50,846 bases of DNA from Syntrophorhabdaceae bacterium (lineage in GTDB: Bacteria; Desulfobacterota; Syntrophorhabdia; Syntrophorhabdales; Syntrophorhabdaceae), in the NCBI GenBank assembly GCA_035541755.1, contig DATKMQ010000152.1:1-50846 (forward strand), given 5' to 3'. Positions 1 through 8,418 of the stretch are shown here, in pieces. The notes beneath the pieces were generated by a model. That model did not search any database. It saw only the letters and a list, made by a program, of their open reading frames with translations, and had not been told where the DNA came from. The first letter of the stretch is position 1. Each line of letters starts with the position of its first letter. Position numbers and translations under genes: made by a program.

Positions 1-329
1 TCCTTGTTGTATGCGCCGAAAGAATGCTGCATTTTGATGGCTGCCTTCAGGGCGTTGCCCGTCTCGGGAAAGTAGACCATAACAGAGTCGCCGACTTCCT
101 TGATGAGCGATCCTCCATATTCTTCGACGATAGAAGTGGCAATTGTGTGATGCTTTCGCAGCATCTCGCGCCCTCTGATATCACCGTGAGTCTTGAAGTA
201 TTTGGTGGAACCCACCACGTCGGTAAAAAGCACGGCAATACTGTGCATGGACGCGTCAGGGTGGGCCTCAATGAGAGAGGTGAAGAAGTTCTTAAACGGT
301 TTTGCGCGCGAAGATTCTTGCAGGCTCAT
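1..329 (-). CDS. Class III adenylate/guanylate cyclase domain protein (C-terminus beyond window)
   Basis: The reverse strand from an ATG at 329-327 is open to the window edge, giving 109 codons of an incomplete gene. The visible part contains the opening of a class III nucleotide cyclase catalytic domain: AVLFTDVVGST around residues 33-43 supplies the first metal-binding Asp, and EVGDSVMVYF around residues 77-86 corresponds to the second metal-binding region, where GDG is more usual than GDS. These enzymes make cAMP or cGMP from ATP or GTP. The catalytic domain begins about 30 residues in, so no N-terminal sensor or membrane segment precedes it, and any further domain lies outside the window. 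The substrate cannot be judged from this fragment. Confidence 0.8.
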   Translation of the reverse strand, partial: MSLQESSRAKPFKNFFTSLIEAHPDASMHSIAVLFTDVVGSTKYFKTHGDIRGREMLRKHHTIATSIVEEYGGSLIKEVGDSVMVYFPETGNALKAAIKMQHSFGAYNK

Positions 330-395
330 AGCTGATAGACGTATTATCGCCCAAAAGTGAGATTGCTTTAGGGGTGCGTCCGATTATTATCAGAA

Positions 396-830
396 TTAAT
401 CCTGATAATCGCATGAATCGACGCCAAGAACACGGTTCTTTTTCTTCTCGGAGTGGATATGTTTAAGCCTGAGCATCTTTTCCTTGGCTCTCTTAGACCT
501 TTTTCTCTTTTGCCTCTTGAGTTTTTCGACTCGCTGGCGTTCCTCAGAGAGCTTGCCGAGGACCATGTTTTCGATCTTTTTTACGAGAATTCTTCGGGCG
601 AGAAAACGATTTAACGCCTGAGACCGTTCTTCCTGGCATTTGACTTCGATACCGGTGGGCAGGTGCTTAAGGTAAACGCACGTGGAGGTCTTGTTGACCT
701 TCTGGCCGCCGTGACCGCTTGAGCGGACAAATTGTTCGAAGATGTCCGATTCGTTTATTCCGAGGGCGGCCATTCTTTCGTACAAAGCTTTTTCTTTCTC
801 GGGAGTGATGCCTGATTTAAGCGTCTTCAT
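396..830 (-). CDS. Release-factor-like protein with GGQ motif (ArfB / mtRF-R type)
   Basis: The protein has 144 residues and one domain resembling the peptidyl-tRNA hydrolase domain of release factors. The catalytic GGQ lies at residues 41-43 within SSGHGGQKVNKTS, followed by a conserved stretch ending in CQEERSQALNRFLAR. The C-terminal 40 residues are very rich in Lys and Arg, as in ArfB and mitochondrial mtRF-R proteins, where a basic tail sits in the ribosomal mRNA channel or binds rRNA. There is no codon-recognition domain, so it is not RF1 or RF2. By family it should release peptides from stalled ribosomes or split 50S subunits. It appears to be a single-gene unit. The assignment to a subfamily is less sure than the fold. 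Confidence 0.85.
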   Translation of the reverse strand: MKTLKSGITPEKEKALYERMAALGINESDIFEQFVRSSGHGGQKVNKTSTCVYLKHLPTGIEVKCQEERSQALNRFLARRILVKKIENMVLGKLSEERQRVEKLKRQKRKRSKRAKEKMLRLKHIHSEKKKNRVLGVDSCDYQD

Positions 831-957
831 GGGTTGCCCTTGACTTCTGCATTAGCATAACGCATTCGACACATTTTCAAAAGTACTAATCGGGAGGGTT
901 TGAGCTATGAGGCTCACGCGGCCATTGCAAAGCCTCTCCGATCTTCTAAGAATTGAC

Positions 958-985
958 TTGAAAAGGTCGAGCTTAGCGGTATAAT
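958..985 (+). promoter_or_regulatory. Sigma-70-type promoter for the small lipoprotein gene
   Basis: TTGAAA at 958-963 and a perfect TATAAT at 980-985 are separated by 16 bases. The ATG of the next gene begins only 9 bases after the -10 box, so the expected transcript would have almost no leader. Confidence 0.6.
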
Positions 986-993
986 ATGACCAT

Positions 994-1275
994 ATGAAAA
1001 ACCTCTTTATCTGCGCGGTCGTATGCATTGCTTTCATTTCCTGCAATAAAGGACTCACTACACCCGTGCGTGAGAAGGCGGAAGCGGACGTGGCAGAAAC
1101 GCAATACAAGAAAGAGCTTGAGGAGATTAAGAAGACCATAAAGGGCGATACGAAAATAAAGCTCAGGAAGGACGCTAAAGGTTACAGTTGGGAGATAAGC
1201 GGCAAGGATCCGCAAGAGATTCTTAAGGCCAATGAAACGCTGGCAAGAAAGCTCGATAACGCACCTCCGAGATGA
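994..1275 (+). CDS. Small predicted lipoprotein
   Basis: The protein has 93 residues. It starts with a basic residue and a hydrophobic stretch and reaches a lipobox-like FISC at residues 14-17, so the mature protein should begin at Cys17 and be anchored by lipid. The rest is highly charged and probably helical, with heptad-like charged segments at residues 30-55. No known domain is recognised. No Shine-Dalgarno sequence precedes the ATG, and a TATAAT box ends 8 bases upstream, suggesting leaderless or near-leaderless translation. The next supported gene starts about 200 bases downstream, so it is probably monocistronic. Function is unknown. Confidence 0.7.
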   Translation: MKNLFICAVVCIAFISCNKGLTTPVREKAEADVAETQYKKELEEIKKTIKGDTKIKLRKDAKGYSWEISGKDPQEILKANETLARKLDNAPPR

Positions 1276-1289
1276 GATGCCTAACGTGT

Positions 1290-1337
1290 ATCTGCACCAA
1301 TTCTGCATGGTTACACTGACTATGCCGCAGTGCAGAT
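1290..1337. repeat. Inverted repeat / possible transcript hairpin
   Basis: ATCTGCAC at 1290-1297 is the reverse complement of GTGCAGAT at 1330-1337. The interior contains a further GCAT/ATGC pairing. It lies 15 bases after the lipoprotein stop and is followed only by TTCTCG, so it is a weak terminator candidate at best. Confidence 0.35.
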
Positions 1338-1472
1338 TTCTCGCTGTAAACGACGAAGAAGGTCTAATATGACCTGACAAGTCTGATAGAAGGGGTTTAA
1401 AAACTTTCATTCGTGCATTACTATTTGTTGTACCGGAATGAGTGATGGCAAAAACAGTGTAAGGCGAGGTCC

Positions 1473-1733
1473 ATGAAATTTGAATATAAGATAAAGATAT
1501 TTACTACACAGAACTTGAAAGAGAGAGGTATTGAAGTCGATTCTCAGGACAGTGTCGTCTATGCCTGCAGGCCGGATGGGGCCTGCGAGGTTCACAACGT
1601 TACGCTGGAACAACTCGATAACCTGTCGGAAGCGCTTAATGAAATGGGCGCAGAACGATGGGAACTTGTTCAGCTCGTATTTCACCAATCGGGCATAGTC
1701 AGTTTTTGGAAGAGGGTATTGGATAAACCCTAA
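1473..1733 (+). CDS. Small DUF4177-like protein
   Basis: The protein has 86 residues. It opens with MKFEYKIKIF and ends in a segment with LNEMGAERWELVQL followed by an aromatic-rich strand (SFWKR). The pattern of an opening FEYK strand, a helix with LN.MGA..WELV and a final strand is that of the small DUF4177 family, whose function is unknown. The middle contains two Cys residues (YACRPDGACE). AAGG at 1461-1464 lies 8 bases before the ATG. It precedes an Hsp20 gene by 34 bases on the same strand, so co-transcription is possible. No membrane segment or signal is seen. Confidence 0.65.
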   Translation: MKFEYKIKIFTTQNLKERGIEVDSQDSVVYACRPDGACEVHNVTLEQLDNLSEALNEMGAERWELVQLVFHQSGIVSFWKRVLDKP

Positions 1734-1767
1734 AGCATAGTCTCATCAAGTAAACGGAGGTGCATCT

Positions 1768-2217
1768 ATGCCGCTTACCCCATGGAAAACCCTGTGGGAG
1801 ACAAATTTTCCCACGCTCAGGGCAGAAATGGACAAGGTTTTTGAGGACTTTTTTGGAAGGACCGGGTTCCCATCGCTCAAAGAGGGCGCTTTCGTACCGC
1901 CTGTTGATGTCCGCGAAACAAAAAAGGACGTCATCGTGATGCTCGACATCCCGGCCATGGATCCGAATGACCTTTCCGTTACCATTACGGAAGACAGATT
2001 GACCGTCAAGGGCGAGCGCAAGGCAGAAACGGAAGTCAGGGAAGAGGATTTTTTCAGAAAAGAGCGTGTGCAAGGCACCTTCCAGAGGACAGTACAGCTC
2101 CCGACGGAAGTTATAGGGGACAAAGCAAAGGCCACGTATAAGAACGGGGTCCTGGAAATAACCGTACCTAAGTCGCAGAAGACCATGCCCAAAGAGGTGA
2201 AGATAGAAGTCAAGTGA
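1768..2217 (+). CDS. Small heat shock protein, Hsp20 / alpha-crystallin family
   Basis: The protein has 149 residues with the usual layout: an N-terminal arm opening MPLTPWKTLWETNF, an alpha-crystallin domain from about residue 47 (PPVDVRETKKDVIVMLDIPA) to about 140 with the signature NGVLEITVPK, and a short basic tail. Such proteins are ATP-independent holdases that form oligomers and bind unfolding proteins in the cytoplasm. GGAGGT lies 7 bases before the ATG. It is the first of four Hsp20 genes in the window; the other three are in tandem 17 kb downstream. No CIRCE or clear sigma-32 promoter is seen nearby. Confidence 0.95.
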   Translation: MPLTPWKTLWETNFPTLRAEMDKVFEDFFGRTGFPSLKEGAFVPPVDVRETKKDVIVMLDIPAMDPNDLSVTITEDRLTVKGERKAETEVREEDFFRKERVQGTFQRTVQLPTEVIGDKAKATYKNGVLEITVPKSQKTMPKEVKIEVK

Positions 2218-2307
2218 AGCAACTGAGTGGTGCGGGCGTCGAACAAAGAAGATGCATAACTACCGCAATTTTTTGCAAGAGCTCAAAAAACCGTATGGAG
2301 GATGATC

Positions 2308-2526
2308 ATGAAAGAAAAAGTGCAGGCCGCTATCGAGAAGATTCGACCACTCCTGCAGAGAGATGGCGGGGATATCCAACTTGTTGATGTAGTTGATGGG
2401 ATAGTAAAGGTCAAACTGCAAGGCGCCTGTGGAAGCTGTCCCATGAGCGCGATGACGCTGAAAATGGGCGTGGAAAGACAGCTGAAACAAGAAATTCCGG
2501 ATATCAAGGAAGTCGTTGCCGTATAA
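2308..2526 (+). CDS. NifU C-terminal-domain Fe-S scaffold protein
   Basis: The protein is 72 residues from the chosen ATG at 2308. An ATG at 2302 is rejected because GGAGG at 2297-2301 would abut it, whereas it sits 6 bases before 2308. The whole chain is a NifU-like C-terminal domain: IEKIRPLLQRDGGDI, then GACGSCPMS with Cys41 and Cys44 as the CxxC that holds a transient [4Fe-4S] cluster. The family passes clusters to apoproteins in the cytoplasm. It is a free-standing Nfu of minimal size, with no A-type or U-type domain. The gene lies between an Hsp20 gene and a GGDEF regulator, with no other Fe-S assembly gene adjacent. Confidence 0.92.
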   Translation: MKEKVQAAIEKIRPLLQRDGGDIQLVDVVDGIVKVKLQGACGSCPMSAMTLKMGVERQLKQEIPDIKEVVAV

Positions 2527-2573
2527 GGCGGGCATCGGGGCGACGAGACGGACCTATATCTTAGATCTCTAAA

Positions 2574-3983
2574 ATGAATAGCGAAAAACGGCTCATTGTT
2601 ATAGATGACGATGAATCACTGAGAAATGTTCTGTCAGAGTATCTGAATCAGGCAGGGCTCACGGTCTTTGCATACGAACACGTGCCCGACCTGGAAAAGA
2701 TGTTGAAGGAGAAAGAGCCTCACGCCATCCTCCTCGACATATTCATGCCCCGTGTTCCCGGCAACGAGGTGCTCAAAAGCATAAAGAAGATTGATCAACG
2801 AATCCCCGTTATTATGATGACGGGGTACGCCGATGAATCGAAAAGGATTGACTCGTTACGAGGCGGTGCGTATGCGCTGCTCACCAAACCGTTTGCCAGC
2901 CTCGAAGAACTCTATTATACGGTCAATAACGCCATGGACCATTACCTGGAATCGATCAAAACCAGGCAGTTGAGCATCGAGGTGGAGGAAAGGTACAAGA
3001 GAGAGAAGACGAACCTGCTGGAACTCGATTTCCTAAAAACCCTTCAACACATGATAGGGGAGACGGAAGACCCTTCTTATATGCTTCGAAACGTCTCATC
3101 CCTGCTAAAATCGTTTTTGCAGTTCGAATATTTTGGCGTGCTTCTGGCTGAAGACGGTGCATTCGATATACAGGTGTATCCTCATCCCAATGAATACAGG
3201 GAAAAACTCCGCTTCATCACCTCGGTTCTGCAGAGAGAGTTCCCTGAAGCTCAAGGGCTTCATGACCGTAGATCCCGTTCCAGGAATGAGACGGAAAGAC
3301 CACCCGATGCTCAAGCGGGAGACCAGTTCACTGTGGTGACAAAGCTCTCTACCGCAAAGGATGTATATGGATACGCCGGGTTATTCAGGGATACGCCCTT
3401 CGACGTCCAGGAAGAACTCATCTTCGAGAGGTTCTGTTCCCACATCGCGCTGACTCTCGAAAAGATTCGTCTATTCAGAGAGATCAGGGTACTTTCCGTG
3501 CGGGACGGGCTGACCGGGGTCTTCAATCATGCCTATGCCATGGGAAAACTCGAATCCGAAATAGACAGGGCCAAAAGGTATAGCGGGTCGTTCTCTATGA
3601 TCCTGCTGGACGTGGACAACTTCAAACAGATCAATGATTCTTACGGCCACCTCGCGGGCGATCACGTTTTGAAAAGGATTTCACAACTCATAGCCAAGAA
3701 TCTCCGAACGATTGATGTGGTGGGAAGATACGGGGGAGAGGAATTCATCGTGATCCTGCCGGAAACAGACGTGGAAAAGGCGCTGGTAGCGGGCGAGAGG
3801 CTGAGAAAGGCAATAGAAGCCGAAACGTTCTCCTCATCCGGAAGCGACGTACGGCTTACGGTGAGTTTAGGGATTGCCGCCTATGAAGATGGAAAAAGCG
3901 CGCACGAGCTTATTAAAACGGCCGACGATAATCTCTACAAAGCCAAAGCGGGAGGTAAAAACAGAATCTGCTATGAACCATGA
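2574..3983 (+). CDS. Response regulator with receiver, GAF-like and GGDEF domains (diguanylate cyclase)
   Basis: The protein has 469 residues. A receiver domain occupies residues 1-120, with acidic residues 11-13, phospho-acceptor Asp55 (AILLDIFMP) and the conserved Lys in LLTKPF. A helical linker and a GAF-like region run to about 300. A GGDEF domain follows, with LLDVDNFKQINDSYGH and the active-site GGEEF. Five residues before GGEEF is RTID, matching the RxxD inhibitory c-di-GMP site. It should make c-di-GMP when phosphorylated. No histidine kinase is adjacent, so the partner is unknown. No good Shine-Dalgarno precedes the ATG. Its last codons overlap the start of the M20 peptidase gene. 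Confidence 0.92.
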   Translation: MNSEKRLIVIDDDESLRNVLSEYLNQAGLTVFAYEHVPDLEKMLKEKEPHAILLDIFMPRVPGNEVLKSIKKIDQRIPVIMMTGYADESKRIDSLRGGAYALLTKPFASLEELYYTVNNAMDHYLESIKTRQLSIEVEERYKREKTNLLELDFLKTLQHMIGETEDPSYMLRNVSSLLKSFLQFEYFGVLLAEDGAFDIQVYPHPNEYREKLRFITSVLQREFPEAQGLHDRRSRSRNETERPPDAQAGDQFTVVTKLSTAKDVYGYAGLFRDTPFDVQEELIFERFCSHIALTLEKIRLFREIRVLSVRDGLTGVFNHAYAMGKLESEIDRAKRYSGSFSMILLDVDNFKQINDSYGHLAGDHVLKRISQLIAKNLRTIDVVGRYGGEEFIVILPETDVEKALVAGERLRKAIEAETFSSSGSDVRLTVSLGIAAYEDGKSAHELIKTADDNLYKAKAGGKNRICYEP

Positions 3984-5289
3984 CCACGACATCGTGCAAC
4001 TGACGCGACAATTCCTGCGGATCAACACGACCAATCCGCCGGGCAATGAAGAAGAGGCGGTGCTCTTTCTTGAGGCGATTCTCAAGAAAGAAGGTATCGG
4101 CTCGACAGTTTTTTCGCCCTCTTCAGGCAGGGCCAACATTATGGCGAGGATCGAGGGAAAAAGAAAGGGTAAGCCCGTCATACTCTTGAGCCATATAGAC
4201 GTGGTGCCTGCGAGCCTAGACGAGTGGGAGCACGATCCTTTCGGAGGGGAACTCGTGGATGGTTTTGTCTATGGACGGGGCGCCATCGATATGAAGACGC
4301 AGGCCGTCTGCCAGTTGCTCGCTTTTATCGAGTATGGTAAATGCGGCGTGACCCCGCAAAGGGATATAATCTTCCTTGCAACCTGTGATGAAGAGGTGGG
4401 AGGAAAATACGGGGTCGAGTATATGCTAAAGAAGGTACCTCAACTCAGAAATGCCTCTTTTGTGTTGAGCGAAGGCGGTTTTATCAAAGAGAGCCAGGGC
4501 TTTTCCCATGCCCAGGTTTCGGTGGCCGAGAAGAAGCTCAGCCGGTTCGCGCTAAAGGCAACGGGCACAGGTGGACACGGTTCGGTCCCTCACAAAGATA
4601 GCGCTAACGAGAAGATTATCAAGGCTTGTGCGCGGATCATTTCCTACGAGTGGCCCATCAGGCCCACGGCTGTTTCATCGGCTTACCTCCATGGCATTTT
4701 TAAAGGCGAAAAAAAGAAAGGGTATACCTTCAAAAGTATCGAAGAAGCGTTGAAGAACAAAAGGTTCAGAGAGGCGCTCGAAGCGGTCCCTCTTTACAAC
4801 GCCCAGCTTAAGAACACCGTTACGCCCACGATACTTAAAGGGGGCGAGAGGATTAACGTCATACCGACGCAATCTTCCGCACACTTCGATGCGAGACTCT
4901 TGCCAATACAGAAGCGTGAAAGTTTCTTCAGGAAGATAGAAAAGCTAGCCGGAAGGGATGTACGAGTGGTTCGTGAGGACGAGTCGATCAGCGAGCCCAC
5001 ACCTTCGGGTTACGACAACCGATATTTCAGAGGCATGAGCGCGGTTATAAAAACCACGGAAAGATACGACCTGGCGGTTTTGCCTTATATTACCACGGGG
5101 GCAACAGATTTGAGATACTTCAGGGATCTGGGTATAACGGCCTACGGATTTTTCCCTGTTACTCTTTCAGATGATGAGATCCTTCGAATGCATGGAAAGA
5201 ACGAAAGAATTTCGGTAGAAAACATTCACAGGGGCTTAAGCGGGGTCTATGAAATAGTCAAATTCCTGGGCTCGCAGGATGCCCCGTAA
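3973..5289 (+). CDS. M20 family metallopeptidase (ArgE/DapE/CPG2-like)
   Basis: The chosen ATG at 3973 overlaps the end of the GGDEF gene by 11 bases; the frame remains open further upstream only because it runs inside that gene. The 438-residue product has the M20 di-zinc site: His74 and Asp76 in SHIDVVP, Asp106 in GRGAIDMKTQ, and the Glu140-Glu141 pair in ATCDEEVGG. A dimerisation domain sits in the middle, with GTGGHGSVPH near residue 200. The family removes acyl groups or C-terminal residues from small peptides and amino acid derivatives in the cytoplasm. Substrate cannot be told. Overlap with the preceding gene suggests translational coupling. Confidence 0.9.
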   Translation: MNHDHDIVQLTRQFLRINTTNPPGNEEEAVLFLEAILKKEGIGSTVFSPSSGRANIMARIEGKRKGKPVILLSHIDVVPASLDEWEHDPFGGELVDGFVYGRGAIDMKTQAVCQLLAFIEYGKCGVTPQRDIIFLATCDEEVGGKYGVEYMLKKVPQLRNASFVLSEGGFIKESQGFSHAQVSVAEKKLSRFALKATGTGGHGSVPHKDSANEKIIKACARIISYEWPIRPTAVSSAYLHGIFKGEKKKGYTFKSIEEALKNKRFREALEAVPLYNAQLKNTVTPTILKGGERINVIPTQSSAHFDARLLPIQKRESFFRKIEKLAGRDVRVVREDESISEPTPSGYDNRYFRGMSAVIKTTERYDLAVLPYITTGATDLRYFRDLGITAYGFFPVTLSDDEILRMHGKNERISVENIHRGLSGVYEIVKFLGSQDAP

Positions 5290-5375
5290 GAATGCATCTT
5301 CTTTTTTCTCGCCTCTTTTCATCATCGGTTGCATTCCGGTTGGGTACATTTTTGTCAACGAGGACCTAAAGTGCA

Positions 5376-7829
5376 ATGAATATCAACTTTTTTGACAACG
5401 GATTAGAAACGATTCTTGAGCGACGCAGGAATACGGGGGTTGTAGCGGCCCAGGTTTGGGTGAAGGTAGGCAGCAAATATGAAGATCAGAAGATTGCCGG
5501 TATCACCCACTTTATCGAGCACCTTATCTTCAAGGGAACGAAGAAACTGAAGGGAAATGCCTTTGCCGCGCGCATCGAATCTCTCGGAGGGGCGGTGAAC
5601 GCCTTCACGTCATATGACAACACGGTCTATCACATCACTGTCCCGGCCAAAGCCTTTGAAGACGGCGTGGGTCTTCTCATTGAATCCGTAATGAACCCTG
5701 CCTTCCCACAGGAAGAGATCGAGAAAGAGAGAAATGTTGTGCTCGAAGAGATCAAGATGGGCGAGGACGATCCACAGAGAAAACTCTTTAACGAATTATT
5801 CTCCGTCAGTTATAAGGGCCATCCCTATGGCAGGCCGATTATCGGGTTCACCGGCACTGTAGAGGGCATAACCAGGCCGACCATTCTCCGTTACTATAAG
5901 AAACATTATACACCGGATAACATGACCGTGGTTGTGGTCGGTGATTTTAATGAAGAGAGTGCCAGGGCCATCATCGGAAGGACGCTGGGAAGGACCGAGA
6001 GAAGGGCCTCTCACGGGTTCTCTCTCACTGAGACCATGATTGCGCAAGAGGGCGCGCGCGTGAGCGTGATCGAAAAAGACGTGAGAGAGCGTTATCTTGC
6101 TCTTTCATATCGCATCCCCTCCATAAGCCACGAAGACACAGCAGCCATAGAGGTGCTGGGCACCATACTCGGAGATGGCGAGAGTTCACGCCTCAATAAG
6201 TCGCTCAAGCGAGAAAAGGGCATCCTCACCAATACAGCGACCTATATATTCAGCCCCAGGGAGAGCGGACTGCTCGTCATCTATGCCACATTCAAGGATG
6301 GAGAGTACGATCCGATCGTACGGGAGATCGATAACGAACTGGAGAAGATTAAGACCGGTCACGTCACCGACTGGGAGCTTGAAAAGGCGAAAAATATGCT
6401 CAGAGCATCGTATGTCTATTCCGAGGAAACGGTCCAGGGTAAGGCCAGACAGATCGGCAATTTTCAAACCGTAACAGGCGACGCCCATTTTCTCGATAAG
6501 TTCTTAAACCGCATAGATCGAGTGAGCCAGGCCGATGTAAAAAAGGTTTTTGAGAACTACCTCCTGCAGAAGAACCGCAGCATCGTTTTGCTCAAACCCA
6601 AACAGGAAGGCAACCCTCATGCGCTCGAGTTAAGAAACGGCCTTAAATGCGTGGTTAATAGAAATGAGGCTGCGCCGAGCTTTTCTTTCCGGATCGGCTT
6701 CGTCGGCGGGCTCAAGGAGGAGCCTCCGGGTAAGAATGGCATATTTAACCTGCTCTCCAGAATGCTTCTCAAAGACACCGCCAAAAAGGACGCCTCGGCC
6801 ATCGCGGCTGAGATCGATTTTCTCGCCGGGGACATAAGCCCTTACAACGGGAGGAATCTCTTCGGGCTCTCGGGTAAGTTTCTGAGTAAAGATGCGGACA
6901 AAGTCATGCTTCTCGTGAAAGAAATCCTCACGGAAACAGTTTTGAGGCAGGAAGAGCTGACCAAAGTTAAGGAAGAAGCGTTATCGGAGATTCGCCAGAG
7001 AGACGACGACCCGGTGGCGTACACGTTTACTCGTTTTAACGAAGCGTTTTATAAAGGCCATCCATACAGCAAAGATCCCATGGGCGCGGAAAACGACGTT
7101 GAGGGGGTCACGATCGAGGAACTGAACATTTTCTACAAACGGTTTGTCACGCCATCACACGCGGTCATGGCCGTATCGGGCGATCTCGATAAGAAAGAGC
7201 TCTTCCGGTTTGTTGAAGAGTATTTCACAGATTGGAAGGGAGAAACGAATACGATAGTAGAGCTCCGTCATAGCGCGTCCGCTCAAAGGGCGGCCCTTCA
7301 AAGACAGATCATGCAGACCCACGTGGTTCTCGGTTTTCCCGGCCCGGGCTTGATCGACGAGGACCGCTACGCCGTGGAAGTGCTCGACGCAACCCTCTCA
7401 GGCATGGGCGGGCGTATCCACAGGGTACTGCGCGAGGAAAATCCTTACGCATACGCCGTAACCTTCTTCAACCAGCAGGCATACGAAGTATCGGCCATGG
7501 GTATCTATATAGGCACCGATCCGGATCACGTGAAAGACGTGGAGCGTCTCTCGGAGGAAGAGATTGGAAACATCATTCGGAACGGGTTTAGCGACAAGGA
7601 AATCGAAGATGGTAAGAGCTATCTCATCGGTAACCATTATATTAGAATGCAGTCAAACGGGGCTATGGCCACGAATATGTGCTTCGATACGATGTACGGT
7701 ATGAAACCGGGCTTCTTCAAGGGATATCCTTCACGCATCGAGAAGGTCACTAAAGACGATGTGAACCGTGTGGCCCGAACGTATCTTACCCGAGACAAGT
7801 TAGTTGAAGTGACCGTGGGTAAGAAATAA
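5376..7829 (+). CDS. M16 family zinc peptidase with both half-domains in one chain
   Basis: The protein has 817 residues and two M16 halves. The first (about 1-410) carries the inverted zinc motif HFIEH (His45, Glu48, His49) and the distal Glu ligand near residue 125 (VVLEEIKMG). The second (about 411-817) starts again with LELRNGLKCVVN and has GIFNLLSRML where the zinc motif would lie, so it is non-catalytic and probably helps clamp substrate. Many bacteria encode the two halves as separate M16B genes of about 430 residues each. No signal peptide is visible, so it probably acts in the cytoplasm on peptides. It is followed closely by a small unknown gene. Confidence 0.92.
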   Translation: MNINFFDNGLETILERRRNTGVVAAQVWVKVGSKYEDQKIAGITHFIEHLIFKGTKKLKGNAFAARIESLGGAVNAFTSYDNTVYHITVPAKAFEDGVGLLIESVMNPAFPQEEIEKERNVVLEEIKMGEDDPQRKLFNELFSVSYKGHPYGRPIIGFTGTVEGITRPTILRYYKKHYTPDNMTVVVVGDFNEESARAIIGRTLGRTERRASHGFSLTETMIAQEGARVSVIEKDVRERYLALSYRIPSISHEDTAAIEVLGTILGDGESSRLNKSLKREKGILTNTATYIFSPRESGLLVIYATFKDGEYDPIVREIDNELEKIKTGHVTDWELEKAKNMLRASYVYSEETVQGKARQIGNFQTVTGDAHFLDKFLNRIDRVSQADVKKVFENYLLQKNRSIVLLKPKQEGNPHALELRNGLKCVVNRNEAAPSFSFRIGFVGGLKEEPPGKNGIFNLLSRMLLKDTAKKDASAIAAEIDFLAGDISPYNGRNLFGLSGKFLSKDADKVMLLVKEILTETVLRQEELTKVKEEALSEIRQRDDDPVAYTFTRFNEAFYKGHPYSKDPMGAENDVEGVTIEELNIFYKRFVTPSHAVMAVSGDLDKKELFRFVEEYFTDWKGETNTIVELRHSASAQRAALQRQIMQTHVVLGFPGPGLIDEDRYAVEVLDATLSGMGGRIHRVLREENPYAYAVTFFNQQAYEVSAMGIYIGTDPDHVKDVERLSEEEIGNIIRNGFSDKEIEDGKSYLIGNHYIRMQSNGAMATNMCFDTMYGMKPGFFKGYPSRIEKVTKDDVNRVARTYLTRDKLVEVTVGKK

Positions 7830-7839
7830 GGAGTATGCC

Positions 7840-8199
7840 TTGGCCTCAAGGAGAGTCGCATCCGTGCATATCAGCATAACCAGACAAGAGAATCCCCTTG
7901 TATCCGAAGGGGTTGATCCGTCCGATGGGACACATACCTATCGGGTCACCGAGAACCGCAGGGAATACTTCATTACCGTTCGATCAAACATCCATGGGCT
8001 GTTTCTCGGTTTAAGAGGTCACAAGGGATTTCTCTATACGGATACGGAGAACAACAGGGTATACCGGCAGGTACTTCTCGTTGGCGGCGCGTGCGGTATG
8101 AGGATGGAAAGCGACGAGGTTATCGAGGGGTTATCGGCCTTAGCGATACGCGGCGTTCTGTTGGCAGAGAGTCAGGGAATAACCGGGGAGGCGTTCTGA
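7840..8199 (+). CDS. Hypothetical protein, TTG start
   Basis: The protein has 119 residues and I do not recognise a family. The start is a TTG at 7840, preceded at 6-7 bases by AAGGAG that overlaps the stop codon of the M16 peptidase gene, so translation is probably coupled. An ATG at 7835 opens a frame of only 14 codons. The product has alternating strands (YRVTENRREYFITVRSN, GLFLGLRGHKGFLYTD) and a glycine-rich VLLVGGACG, then a helix near the end. No signal peptide, metal motif or membrane segment is evident. The following 219 bases up to the transporter gene contain only doubtful short frames. Confidence 0.5.
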   Translation: MASRRVASVHISITRQENPLVSEGVDPSDGTHTYRVTENRREYFITVRSNIHGLFLGLRGHKGFLYTDTENNRVYRQVLLVGGACGMRMESDEVIEGLSALAIRGVLLAESQGITGEAF

Positions 8200-8418
8200 C
8201 CGAGAGAGAAGTAGAAGCAGGCCACAATGAACCCACGGTGCTCATCGACGGCCGCATCGCCTCTCTCAGCGAGTACCTGCAGGGGGCACCTGGCACACGA
8301 ACAGAGCGTGCTGACAAGCCGCCAGGAGCTCTGCCGCACGTCTGATGAAGAAGCCAAAACGGTACGCAAAACCATGAAACGTGTTGATAAGATGACCGTT
8401 CTCTGATATTTCATATCC

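Noticed and set aside
1734-1767. CIRCE or sigma-32 element before the first Hsp20 gene
   Set aside because: No TTAGCACTC/GAGTGCTAA repeat and no convincing heat-shock promoter could be found; the same holds at 18.4-18.7 kb.
8091-8406. Two short plus-strand frames (8091-8345 and 8227-8406)
   Set aside because: Neither has a Shine-Dalgarno or a recognisable domain. The second ends in a helical, charged segment, so a decayed small gene is possible, but the evidence is too thin.
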